Shown here one piece after another: positions 14,690-25,449 of a stretch of 64,000 bases of DNA. The stretch comes from Sapria himalayana (taxonomy: Eukaryota; Streptophyta; Magnoliopsida; Malpighiales; Rafflesiaceae). A program made the position numbers and the translations under genes. The first letter of the stretch is position 1. The number at the start of each line of letters is the position of its first letter. Location of the stretch: assembly GCA_029783825.1 (NCBI GenBank), contig JAREIK010003005.1, forward strand, positions 39,336 through 103,335, given 5' to 3'. Under the pieces are notes generated by a model, which worked only from the letters and a program-made list of their open reading frames with translations, ran no database searches and was not told where the DNA came from.

Positions 14690-16160
14690 TTGGATTTGAT
14701 AATTTTAAGTGTTAGAATTATGATTATATGGGTAACTATATGTATACCTACATGTAATTATATTTATAGTTACATGTATAATAACATACAACATTATATT
14801 TAACTATATGTGTATCACTATGTATAAATATTTGTCTAACTATATGAAAATATTTTTATAACTATATAACACTCTACAACATTAAATATAACAATATTTA
14901 TAACTATGTATACATATATATAAATCTATATATTTATTTATAACTTTATATATTTATGTATAACTCTTTGTATGAAGATCTTTATATATAACTATATGTT
15001 TAAATATATCAAAATATTAATAGCTATATATACTATATGTATAATAACATATAACTATAAATAATTGCATCTTATTATATATATAACTATAAAAGCTGTA
15101 TACTTAACTATATTTAAATATGTAATTTACATCTTATATTTAATATACATTTGTATATATTAGTATATAAAAATGTATTTTACTATATCTATCCCTATAC
15201 ATATCTATATGTATAAATATATGAAATTATATGAATAAATATATATACCTACATGTATAAATATAAATATAACTATATGTGTAACTATATGTCTAACCAC
15301 ATGTACTATATTTATAATTACATGTATTAAAACATAAAACATTATGTTTAATTATATGTGTATAACTATATATAAATATTTGTAAAACTAAATAAAACTA
15401 TATATAATAAATATATCTATATTTTTAACTATTTATACATATATGTTTACATATATGTAAATCTATATATTTGTTTATAACATTGTATATATTTATGTAT
15501 AACTAAATATAATTACTCGTATGAATATATATATATATATATAAACTAAATGTTTAACAATATATAACTTTTTATAACTATATATATTATATGTATAATA
15601 ACATATAACTATAAATAATTCTATCTTACTATATGTATAACTATAAAACTATATGCATAACTATATTTAAATATATAATTAACAACATGTATTTAATATG
15701 CAATTTTATATATTAGTATTAAAAACGTATTTTAGTATATCCATACTTATACATAACTATATGTATAAATATATGAAATTATATGAAAAAATATATATAC
15801 ATACATGTATAAATATAAGTTTAATTATACATATAAATATATGTATAACCACATGTAACTATATTTATAATTATATGTATAAAAACATACAACATAATGT
15901 TTAACTAAATGTTTATAACTATATATACATATTTGTATAACTATAAAAAACTATATATCGATAAATATAACTTTATTTTTAATTATGTATACATATATGT
16001 AAATCTATATAATTGTTTATAACGTTATATACATTTATTTAAATTTACTTATAACTATTTGTATGCATATATCTATATATAATTATATGTTTATCTATAT
16101 GTAACTATTTATAACTATATTTACTATATGTATCCTAACATATAATTATATATGAGATAA
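14690..16160 (+). repeat. AT-rich ~555 bp tandem repeats in CACTA copy 1 left arm
   Basis: Short words such as TATAACTATATGTATAA dominate, but a longer period is present. A block beginning near 15190 (CCTATACATATCTATATG, then ATGAAATTATATGAA and CTACATGTATAAATATAA) recurs near 15739, about 553 bases later. The same long unit occurs twice at about 61090 and 61648 (558 bases apart) and once near 51130. It is therefore a family feature lying upstream of the transposase gene. An apparent short ORF at 15698-15904 is a by-product. Confidence 0.8.
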
Positions 16161-16765
16161 TACAATTTTGTTGCACTAACTTGAAATAAAACGGCTAAAG
16201 ATATAATGTCAACAATATGTAAGCACATATCATGAGAGTGTACGTTGATTATGCTCATATATGGTATAATACAAATAAGAGGTGTACCCTTACCTAAACC
16301 TAGCCATTGGGCCTCATGCTCAAATATGAACTTATGTATAACAAAAGATATAATATTTGATAGGCTTGTACCGAACAAATTTTATTTTATTTTATATAAT
16401 TCATCATTCTAACACTGCACTCTCTATGCGTCTCTCCCTCCATCTATAATTATTTCTACCCTTCTCTTCCTCTTTTTCTTTATGTGACACACTCTATCTC
16501 TTTAATTTTTCTTTCTCGCTCTTCTTCCTTGCTTTTTCTCTCTCTCTCCACCCCCTCTTTCTCTCTCCCTATCTCTCTCCCTCTTTCCCCCCATTCTCTC
16601 CCTCCCTCCCCCCTCTCTCCCCCTCTCTCCCTTTCACTATTTCTCTCCCCCTCTCTCTTCCTCCTCTCTCTTCCTCTCTCTTTCATGTCTCCCGATTTCT
16701 GTGCCCCTCTTTCTATCCACCTTATCTCTCTCTCTCTCTCTCTCCCTCTCCCTCTCCTCCTTCAA
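16155..16765 (+). promoter_or_regulatory. Conserved upstream block plus polypyrimidine tract before TNP2 (copy 1)
   Basis: A less AT-rich block (16155-16380, with GTAAGCACATATCATGAGAGTG and CTCAAATATGAACTTATG words) is followed by ~340 bases of CT-rich sequence (about 16421-16762). The same pair precedes TNP2 in copy 2 (59520-59700 and 59156-59455, reverse strand) and copy 3 (62090-62275 and 62330-62652). The distance from tract to presumed TNP2 ATG is about 290 bases. Conservation and position suggest promoter and 5' leader, since plant core promoters often carry pyrimidine patches. No TATA box is assignable in such AT-rich sequence. Confidence 0.4.
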
Positions 16766-17048
16766 ACTTTGAATGCCTTTCTTTTTTGTTTTCCTTTCTT
16801 TTGCATTATCGTATTTTGCACCCTTTATCTATTATTAGTATTATATCTATTAATCTTTATCATGCTAAAAATTTCTTTATCTATGAATGTAGATTCTGCA
16901 AACACATTGCCTCGATATTCATGATTTTTAATTTTTAAATATTCATTTGTAATTAATTTTATTTAATTATTTGTATATTTTTAAGTAATAGAATGTTTTA
17001 TTTAAAATAATGATTGTGCATTATTTTTTGTAAATAAAATAAGACAAA

Positions 17049-20000
17049 ATGAGTTTAGATCATCAATTGATGTATAGAAGGGTTTATTAATGAGTTTTTG
17101 AATAATGTTTTTTGACTAGACTTGAAACTTTCATCAATTATGCATGTAGTCAATCGAAAATGATGGATGGAGAAAAAATTAAGTGTCCATGTAATCATCA
17201 CAAGTATCAAAATATCTCTTTTCGTGATGCAATTACTTTAAGATATCATTTGGCTAAATATGACTTTGTGTGCCAAATTATTTTGTTTGGATTTATCATG
17301 GGGAAAGTACAATGGCTTTGAATATTCACCAAAATGAGGGTACTAAATCATTTGCTTGTAGTGAATAAACATCAAACACATACCATAGAATGATCACGGA
17401 AGCTGCTAGTGCTGACTTCAGAATGGATTACGTGGATGAACCACCTAATCATGAAGCTTAGAAATTTTATGAAATACTTAAAGCTACAGATAAAGAGTTG
17501 TGGCTTGGTTGTAAAACAAATTTGCAATAGTCACTTGTGGCTCGACTAAGGAGCATTAAGTAAGAAAATTATATGTCTGAGAAATTATTTGATTAGGTGA
17601 CAGAATTGATGAAGGAGATTGTTTTGGATAATAATTTGATCACTAACAACTTTTACAATACTAAGAAGTTACTATGAGGAATGGGTCTACCTGTGAAAAA
17701 AATTGATTGTTATTTAAATGGATGCATGCTATATTGGGGCGGTGATAGTGATTTAATTAGCTGTAAGTTTTGTGATCATCCTCGATTTAGGAAGGCACCT
17801 CGTATTGTATATACGCACCAAAAATTAAAGGTTGTCTTAAAGAAGATGTATTGTTTTTCATTAATTCCTCGATTACGGAGACTATATACATGAAATGCAA
17901 TAGAAAATGATATGAGGTGGCATTGTGAGCATGAGGTTTAAGAAGGGGTAATGTGTCATCCATTAGATTTACTTGCTTGGAGCATTTTAATTATATACAT
18001 AACTATTTTGCAGTAGAAAGTCGAAATGTGAGGTTCTGTCTCTGCACTGATGGATTTCAGCCATTTGGGCAATCTAGAGAATAGTATTCAACATGGCCTG
18101 TGATAGTGACACCTTATAACTTTCCTTCATGTTTGTGTATGAATGAGCAATATATGGTTTTGTCAATATTGGTTCCAAGGACAAAAAATCCAAAAGCCAT
18201 GCTGGATGATTTCTTACAGCTTCTTATTGAAGAGTTTAATCATTTGTGGGATACTAGCATGGATACATATGATATCTCAAAGAAACAAAATTTTATTATG
18301 TGAGCAGCCCTTATATGGATGGTAAGTGACTTTCCTAGATATTCAAAGTTGTCTGGCTGGAGAACTACAAAATGATTTGCATGCTCATATTGCATGACAA
18401 ATTTTGATTCATTTACCCTCAACTTTAGTGGTAAATAGTCATGGTTTTATAACTTTCGTAAGTTTCTACCTAAGAATCATCCATTTCGAAGAAATAAAAC
18501 CACATTTTGAAAAAATAAAACTGTGATGAATGTTGCACTAGCTGTTCGTTCAGGAGATAATATTATGACAAAGATTCAGAGTTTGGGTTTGAAGAAGGTA
18601 ACTGAAAAAGAAGCTACTGGAAGTAATGGATGAATAGATAAATTATTTGGCGGGAGGAAACATATAATATTTTGGGACGTGCCCTATTAGAAGTTCAATT
18701 TAATTCATCATAACTTAGATGTAATGCATATTGAAAAATAATATGTTTGACAATGTTATCAACATTGTCCTTAATGTAGATGGAAAAACAAAAGACACTT
18801 TAAAATCAAGACAAGAGCTAATTGATTACTGTCGACATCCTGAATTGAAACTGAATGAGGAAATAGGAAAATTCACTAAAGCTTGCTATACACTTGATAA
18901 GAAGGCAAGATTGATATTGTGTGAATGTGTTAAAATTTTGAAATTCCCTGATGGATGTGTCAAATATGGGTAGATGCGTGGATAAGAAGAATCTTAATTT
19001 ATTTGGAATGAAAAGTCATGACTGTCATGTATTTATGCAGCAATTAATACCAAATGCATTCGGTGAAAAACTTCCCCTAAGTGTTTGGAAGGTCCTTACA
19101 GAACTTAGTTGTTTTTCAAACAGCTAACTTTAACCAAATCAAAATAGATGACATGTTGAGGCAGAAGAATAACATTCCACTTATTATTTGTAAGCTTGAA
19201 CAGATATTCCCACCAAGTTTTTTTTGACTCAATGGAGCATTTTCCAATCCATTTGGTATATGAAGCGAGGATTGCAAGGCCAATGCAATTCAGGTGGATG
19301 TATCCTTTTAAGAGGTAAATACATATAATTTGTTTTGTTATATTATTTCGTACAAAAAGTAATATTGTAATTTAATCAAAGTGAAACCTAACATTATGAT
19401 TGTACGTATATTTGTAAGTTGAAATTGAATGTTAGAAACAAGGCAAAAGTTGAAGGTTCAATTTGCAATGCATATTTAGTAGAAGAAGCATCATTATTTT
19501 ATTCTTATTATTTTGAGGACCATGTCAATACAAAGAATATAAATGTACCACGAAATGATGAAGATAATGTGATGGTAGAAGATTCTGTGGACAAACTATC
19601 TATCTTCAAGCACCCTAGAAGAGTATTTGGAAGAGCAATGAAAAGATGTATGATAGATGAAGAGTAAAAAGCAACCCGGAACTATGTTTTACTTAATTGT
19701 AAAGAGGCTGTATCATATATTGAGTATGTATACCAAAAATGGTGGTAGGTTTAATCATAGTTTAATTTTATCTTTAATAGGAATTATTAAGAATTGATAT
19801 ACAACCTTCTCTCTCTTTTTATATTTGTACTGTATTTATGTTGAGCAGTTAAAATATAAGCAACTAGTAATTTCCAGTAATGATGTCGATTATATGCTAG
19901 AAACTAAATTGCGAATTGGTTAAAAAATTATGTGAGAATTATTAAGTTTTAAATTTTTGAATTATTTAATTTATTAGTATCTTTTATTTATTAATATCAT

Positions 20001-20750
20001 TTTTTTTATTATGTCACCTACAATTGTTCCTTCAAATGGAGATTCAAATATTTTCATTCAGAATCTAAGTAAGGCTCGTTTAGATATGTGACAACCTATC
20101 ATGGGTATTTTATTAATGGATATAAATTTCACACAATCTGCCACTCTTATTCTAAAACAACAATGAATAGTGGTATATGCATTAAAGGCTTATGTTATAG
20201 TGCAGATGAAATTGATTATTATGGTCACCTCAAAAAAGTTATTGAGTTGGAGTATCCTGGAATCGAAAATAACAGGATTGTATTATTTAAGAGTGAGTGG
20301 TTTGATCCTACATGAAATGTGGGTACAAAGATTCATTCGGATTATAAGTTAGTGGATGTTAACCATAAACACACATATAATCAATATGAGCCATTTATTA
20401 TGGTAGTTCAAGCTGCTCAAGTATATTAATTGTACATATCTGAGTTTATCTCGTTATAAGAGAGATTGGTGGGTGATTTGCAAAATCAAAGTCCGATCAA
20501 AATTTGAAGTTCCAACATCATAACAAAGAAGTGCAGACTTAGATATGCACCGACATTCCAGGAAGATGACATAAATAATATTGAGCCTGTAAATGTAGAT
20601 GAAGATCTAGAAAATTTATGAGACTCAAATAGTGGCATAATAGAAATTGAAGATTATCAATTTCTATCTGAAGATGAGTTCGAACTTCTATCAGAATCAG
20701 ACAAAATATTAGAAGATCCATTGGGGGACGATAGTAATGCCAATTATTAA
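17049..20750 (+). pseudogene. CACTA TNP2-type transposase pseudogene, copy 1
   Basis: Remnant of the catalytic transposase of a CACTA element. In order: a Transpos_assoc-like domain at 17109-17460 (TRLETFINYACSQ, KIKCPCNHH, RYHLAKYDF); the Transposase_21/tnp2 core from about 17680 (MGLPVKKIDCYLNGCMLYWG, SCKFCDHPRFRKAP, IVTPYNFPSCLCM, SILVPRTKNPKAMLDDFLQ, HNLDVMHIEK); then VWKVLTELS and FFDSMEHFPIH; a DUF4218-like part at 19419 (LKLNVRNKAKVEGSICNAYL); and a DUF4216-like part at about 20090-20430 (NGYKFHTI, VIELEYPG, FKSEWFDPT). The ATG at 17049 is chosen by alignment with copies 2 and 3. Stops follow early (VY**VFE) and recur throughout, with several frameshifts. An intron like that at 56530-56619 begins after 19316. 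Its 3.7 kb span equals that of copy 2. Confidence 0.9.
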
Positions 20751-20889
20751 ATTGTTATAATATTTTTATAATTTAAACTAGCAAAGACTTTTTATATTTT
20801 GTTGAAATCTATCAGTGTGTTTTATTCGAAAATGCATGCTTGTTCATCATATCTCTAATATTTGTTCTATGTTTTATTTTGTACAGCAG

Positions 20890-21322
20890 ATGGTGCCTAA
20901 AAACATGGTCGTGGTAGAGGTCGAAAGAAGTACTGAGTGTATGAAATTGGCTCTAAGGGAGTGGCATCTTGTTGTAGTAGTCATGCTTCTAATTCATCTA
21001 CCTCATCAATGATGGATGAGTCGGTAGAACAACAAGCACTGAAAAAAATGAACGTATTATAGTTATGGACACCAAAATGAAAAAGAATGATGAGCAAATA
21101 TCTAATTTGAAGGAAGGATATATGAAATTAAAGAACAGAAGGATGAGCAGTAAACTAATTTGATTGAAGAAATGCAAAAAAATTAAAGAAATGAACCATG
21201 AGATGAAAGAAATTAAGAATGTAATGCAACAGCATATGTCCTATATGGAGTCACAATTAGTGACATTGGCGAAACAAATAGCATTCCAAGATCCAATTGC
21301 GAATCCTCACAGGAGAGGCTAG
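20890..21322 (+). pseudogene. Second CACTA gene (Transposase_24-like) with large internal deletion, copy 1
   Basis: In copy 2 this gene spans about 1.96 kb; here only ~433 bases remain. The N-terminal GRGRGRK region (20910-20930) is joined almost directly to the C-terminal part (VYEIGSKGVASCCSSHASNSS, then a lysine/glutamate-rich coiled coil and YMESQLVTLAKQIAFQDP). The middle, which in copy 2 holds the Transposase_24-like domain, is missing. The C-terminal part also has in-frame stops. In En/Spm-like systems this second protein binds subterminal repeats. The start is the ATG at 20890, aligned with 55041 in copy 2, 140 bases downstream of TNP2. Confidence 0.75.
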
Positions 21323-21834
21323 CATTCCCTACAAATTATAAGGATGATTGAGTATGAAAATTATTTCTTAACTGTTTTTTATTTTTTTCTATGTGCAGCA
21401 AATAATTATGATATTATTTTGTAGGTTTCAATTTTTCTTATTCTAGTTTTGTTCTTTGCTTTTCTGATTAACCTAATTATGAATCTTTGCATGACATATT
21501 ATGTGAGACAAAAGAAAAAATCATGATTTAAAGCATTCAGATATTATCAAGTTCATTCTAATGCTTAGGTCCAATATTTATTGATTTCAGCTTTATCAAA
21601 AAGAGGGCTAGCTTATCTTATCTTTATTATTCTTAAAACATTTTATTTTTGCACTCTCTTTATCTCTAAATATAATCGCTGGATATCTTTTAGATTTTTT
21701 TTATATAATTATTTTGTGTCTCCTATTTTTATATATCTGTGAATATGTTTATAATAATTTGTGTTTGTTCATGATTATAATAATTATTTTTATATATCTG
21801 TGAATATGTTTTTGTGTCTCCTATTTTTTAATTA
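21323..21834 (+). other. 3' spacer between second gene and GC-rich units
   Basis: AT-rich sequence without a gene. It aligns with 53079-52630 on the reverse strand of copy 2 (CCAATATTTA then TGATTTCAGCTTTATCAAAA, and CATTTTATTTTTGCACTCT), so it is the shared 3' flank of the second gene. Confidence 0.65.
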
Positions 21835-24800
21835 GAGTTTTAGCCTATTATAGATATATAAAAGCCTATTTTCAGCAGTGACAGTAGTGGCAGCGATGAC
21901 AGCGATGGCAGTGACGGTAGCTATGGTAGAGAAAGTGGCAGCGGCAGGGGTAGCGGTAGCAGTAGCAGTGGCACGAGCAGCATTGACAGCGTGAGCAATA
22001 GCAATGGCAACAAATGCGGTATATACGTATGTATATAGTCAGTATATACGTACATTTAATACTATAGTTTTTTATGTACATATATACTGAGTATATATAT
22101 GTACTCAGTATATATGTATATACTGAGTAATATATGAACGAGTAAAATGCTTGTATATATGTACATATTTACTACAATAATATATATTTATCAAAACATA
22201 GTTTTTTTATTTATTTTGATTTGATTGGGTGATTTAAATTTCACATAGATATGGTACGACATTGTTTCCAATATGAATCTTGTATAAGTAAAAAGATATT
22301 TAAACAAACATGATGCACCGTGACCTGGACAACTTTTTTGCAACAAAAAGTTGGTGATTGGAGGAGCTGAGGGAGCTAAAGCAACATCAATGCATGAATA
22401 GATTATACTTTATGCATTGTCGGTAGATACATTGATTAATAAGATGTAATATAACTTTGTTATTTTTTTTGTTTCAGTTATTTAAAATTTTGTATTAGAA
22501 TATGTCATCAAATGAATTTTTTTTGTTTAATTTAAATTTTTATTTATAGTTTCTATTTTTATTAAATTTAATTTAAAAACTAAAATTATTTAATTAATTT
22601 TTTTTGAAGCTGTATAACAATCAACTTTAATTTGTGTTTGTTCTTGTCTATAATAACTATTTTTATATATCTATTAATATGTTTTTGTTTCTCTGAATTT
22701 TTTGGGTAGAGTTTTAGCCTATTATAGGTATGTAAAAGCCTATTATTAGTAGTGGTAGGAGCGGTAGCCATGGCAACAACTATAGTGATGGTAGCGGTAG
22801 TAGCGGTGGCAGAAGTGGCAGTGGCGACAGTGGTAATGATGGCAGCGGTAGCAGCAGTAGCAGCGGCAGTAGTGGCAATGATAGTAGTGGCAGTCATGGT
22901 AGCTGATTCAGTAGCGACAGTGGCTGCAACGGAGGCAGCAGCGGCCATAGTGGCAGCATCAGTGTAGCGGCGGCATCAGTAGCAATAGCAGCTATAGTGG
23001 TAGTAGTGGCAGCGGTGGCAGCGGTGGCAGCAATAGTAGCGGTGGTAGTGGTGGTAGCACCAGCAACAGTGGCAACACCGGCAGTAGCCATAGTGGTAGT
23101 GGCAGCAGCGACAAAAGCAGCATCGACAGTGGGAGCATCAGGATGGCAACAAATGTGGTATATACGTACGTATATAGTTAGTATATATGTACATATAATT
23201 CTAAAAGTACTTTATGTACATATATACTTAGTATATATGTACTCGGTATATTTGTATGCATAATACTATAATTTATATGTACAAATACTGTAGTAATATA
23301 TGTACGAGTGAAATGATAGTATATATGTACATTTTTACTATAGTAATATATATTTATCAAAACATAGTTTTTTTTTTAATTTATTTTGATTTGATTTAGT
23401 GGTTTAAATTTCTTACAAATGTGGTATCATTTTCTTTCCCATACGAAGCTAGTATAAGTGAAGGAATTTTTCAACAGATATGAAGCACTGTGACTCGGAT
23501 AGCTTTTTCACAGCAAAAAATTGGTGATCAGAGGAGCAGAGGGAGAGAAAGCATCATCAATGCATTGATAGATTATACTTTATGCACAGTCGGTAGATAT
23601 ATTAATAAATAAGATGTAATATAATTTTTGTTATTTTTTTGTTTTAGTTATTTAAAATATTGTATTAGAATAAGTTATTAAATGAATTTTTTTTGTTTAA
23701 TTTTAAATTTTCATTTATAGTTTCTCTTTATATTAAATTTAATATAAAAATATTAAATTATTTAATTAAATTATAATTTTAGCTGTATGACAATCAACTT
23801 TAATTTGTGTATGTTCATGTCAATAATAACTATTTTTATATATCTGTGAATATATTTGAGTGTCTTAAATTTTTTGGGTAGAGTTTTAGCCTATTATAGA
23901 AATGTAAAAACATATTATCAGCAGTAGTAGCAAAGGTAGAGGTGGCAGCGACAATAGTAGTGGGGGTAGCAGCTACTGCAGTAGTGGCGGTGGTAGTGGT
24001 GGAAGCTGTAATGATGGGAGCAGCGGCATTGGAAGCAATGGTAGTGGTAGCAACGACAGTAGTAGTGGTAGCAGTGGGTGGACCGGAAGTAGCGGCAACA
24101 CCAGAAGTAGAGGTGGTAGTCGCAGTAGTGGCGGTGGTGGTAGCAGCGGTGGTAGTGGCGACAATGATAGCTATGGCAACTTCAGCATGCATCAGTAGCA
24201 CAGGCAGAAGGGGCAGCGGCCAACACCGATAGCAGTGGCGGTGGCGGCATCAGCGGCATCGGCAGCAGCGGTGACAATAAGTAGTGGTATTCGGCAGCGA
24301 CAGCAATAGTCGCAGTAGCGGTGGCAGTGGGAGCAGCAGCAACATCACCAAATGCGATATATAAGTATGAATAATGTCACTATATACGTACATATATTAC
24401 TGTAGTATTTTATGTACGTATATAATGAGTATATTTGTACTCAATTTATATGTACACATAATACTGTAGGTTTTTATGTAATATACTATAGTAATATATG
24501 TCCGAGTGAAATGCTAGTATATATTTACAATATACTCCAGGATTATATATTTATCAAAACATAATTTTTTTTATTTTAATTTGACTGAGTGGTTTACATT
24601 TCTTACAGATATGATACTGCATTATTCCTCATATAAAGCTTGTATAAGTGATGAGATTTTCACTAGACATTATGTGTCGTGACTCGGACAACTTTGTCGC
24701 AGTAGAAAAATGATGATCGGAGGAGTTGATGGGAAAGAAATCAACTTCAATGAATGGATATATTATACTTTATGCACTGTCGGTAGATACATTTATGAAT

Positions 24801-24985
24801 AAGATGTAATAAAATTTTGTTATTTTTTTGTTTCAATTATATAAAATATTGAATTAGAATAAGTTATTAAATGATTTTATTTTTTGTTTATTATAAATTA
24901 TTTATAGTTTCATTTTTTATTCAATTTGATATAAAAATATAAAATTATTTAATTAAAAAATTTTAAAATAAATTAAATATTGAAA
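21835..24985 (+). repeat. Three tandem units with GC-rich trinucleotide-like arrays
   Basis: Three units begin with GAGTTTTAGCCTATTATAG at about 21835, 22709 and 23881. Each has a header of ~50 bases; a GC-rich array of GGY/AGY triplets (about 21875-22015, 22750-23155, 23920-24350); a palindromic AT segment with TATACGTACGTATATA-like words and TACTGAGTATATA/TACTCAGTA inverted repeats; and an AT-rich tail with TTATCAAAACATA, CAATGCATGAATAGATTATA and AAGATGTAATATAA. Copy 2 has one complete unit and one truncated one. The arrays stand out sharply from the AT-rich surroundings. They read as Ala/Val/Thr-rich open frames on both strands, a by-product of the triplet period; I do not call them genes. 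Confidence 0.85.
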
Positions 24986-24989
24986 ATAG

Positions 24990-25449
24990 TTTTGAAATTA
25001 AAATAGCTAGGGAAATAATCCATTACTAAATTAGCAAGGGAAAAATCCCATGGTAATTTAGCTAGGAATTTTTCTAGCTAATTTAGTTGGGAAATTCTTA
25101 AATTTAGCAATGGATTTTTTCGTCGCTAAATTTATTTAGCTAGGGACTATTTCCGTCACTAAAATTTAGCGACTAAAATATAGCTTGGGAATCTTCCATC
25201 ATTATTTAGTTTAACGATAGAAAATCTCATTTAGCTTGCTAATTTAGCTAGGGAATTTGTCTTTTTAGCAAGATATTTTTATGTCGCTAACTTTTTAGCT
25301 AGGGACACTTTCCCTTACTAAACTTTAGCAAGGAACACTTTAGATAAGGAACCGATCCATTGGTAATCCGTCGCTATATCCCGTTTAGTGACGGAAAATG
25401 CTCATTTAGCTAGGTAATTGTCCCTAACTATATAATATTTTTCCTACTA
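24990..25449 (+). repeat. Right subterminal repeats of CACTA copy 1
   Basis: Repeated TTTAGCTAGGGAA, CGTCGCTAAATTT and TTTAGTGACGGAAAA words, the reverse orientation of those at 9880-10890. They end near 25449 with ATATTTTTCCTACTA, a weak match to the reverse complement of the left TIR (ATATTTTATTGTAGTG). This is the 3' end of the element, with a decayed or rearranged terminus. Confidence 0.75.

Larger units (their letters stand above)
9868..25449 (+). mobile_element. CACTA (En/Spm-type) transposon, copy 1, degenerate
   Basis: The left end begins CACTACAATAAAATATC, the hallmark CACTA terminus, directly after the TAGA array. Both ends carry subterminal repeats in opposite orientation: TTCCCTAGCTAA and GCGACGGATTT words at 9880-10890, and TTAGCTAGGGAA and CGTCGCTAAA words at 24990-25440. 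Between them, all in + orientation, lie an AT-rich arm, a polypyrimidine tract, a TNP2-type transposase pseudogene, a shortened second gene and three GC-rich tandem units. About 15.6 kb is within the size range of large plant CACTA elements. The right terminus is not clean: the best match to the left TIR ends near 25449 with TACTA rather than TAGTG, and no matching 3 bp target duplication is visible there (left flank TAA). Stops and frameshifts make it non-autonomous. Confidence 0.85.

Noticed and set aside
16480..16924. Ser/Leu/Pro-rich (+) and Arg/Glu-rich (-) open frames
   Set aside because: They translate the CT/GA tract before TNP2. The matching frames in copies 2 and 3 (59094-59373, 62272-62694) differ in sequence and length, so they are not conserved genes.
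22586..24232. Ala/Val/Thr-rich open frames on both strands
   Set aside because: Products of the GC-rich triplet arrays: equally long frames occur in overlapping frames on both strands, which is expected from triplet periodicity. Same for 52077-52370 and 51999-52274.
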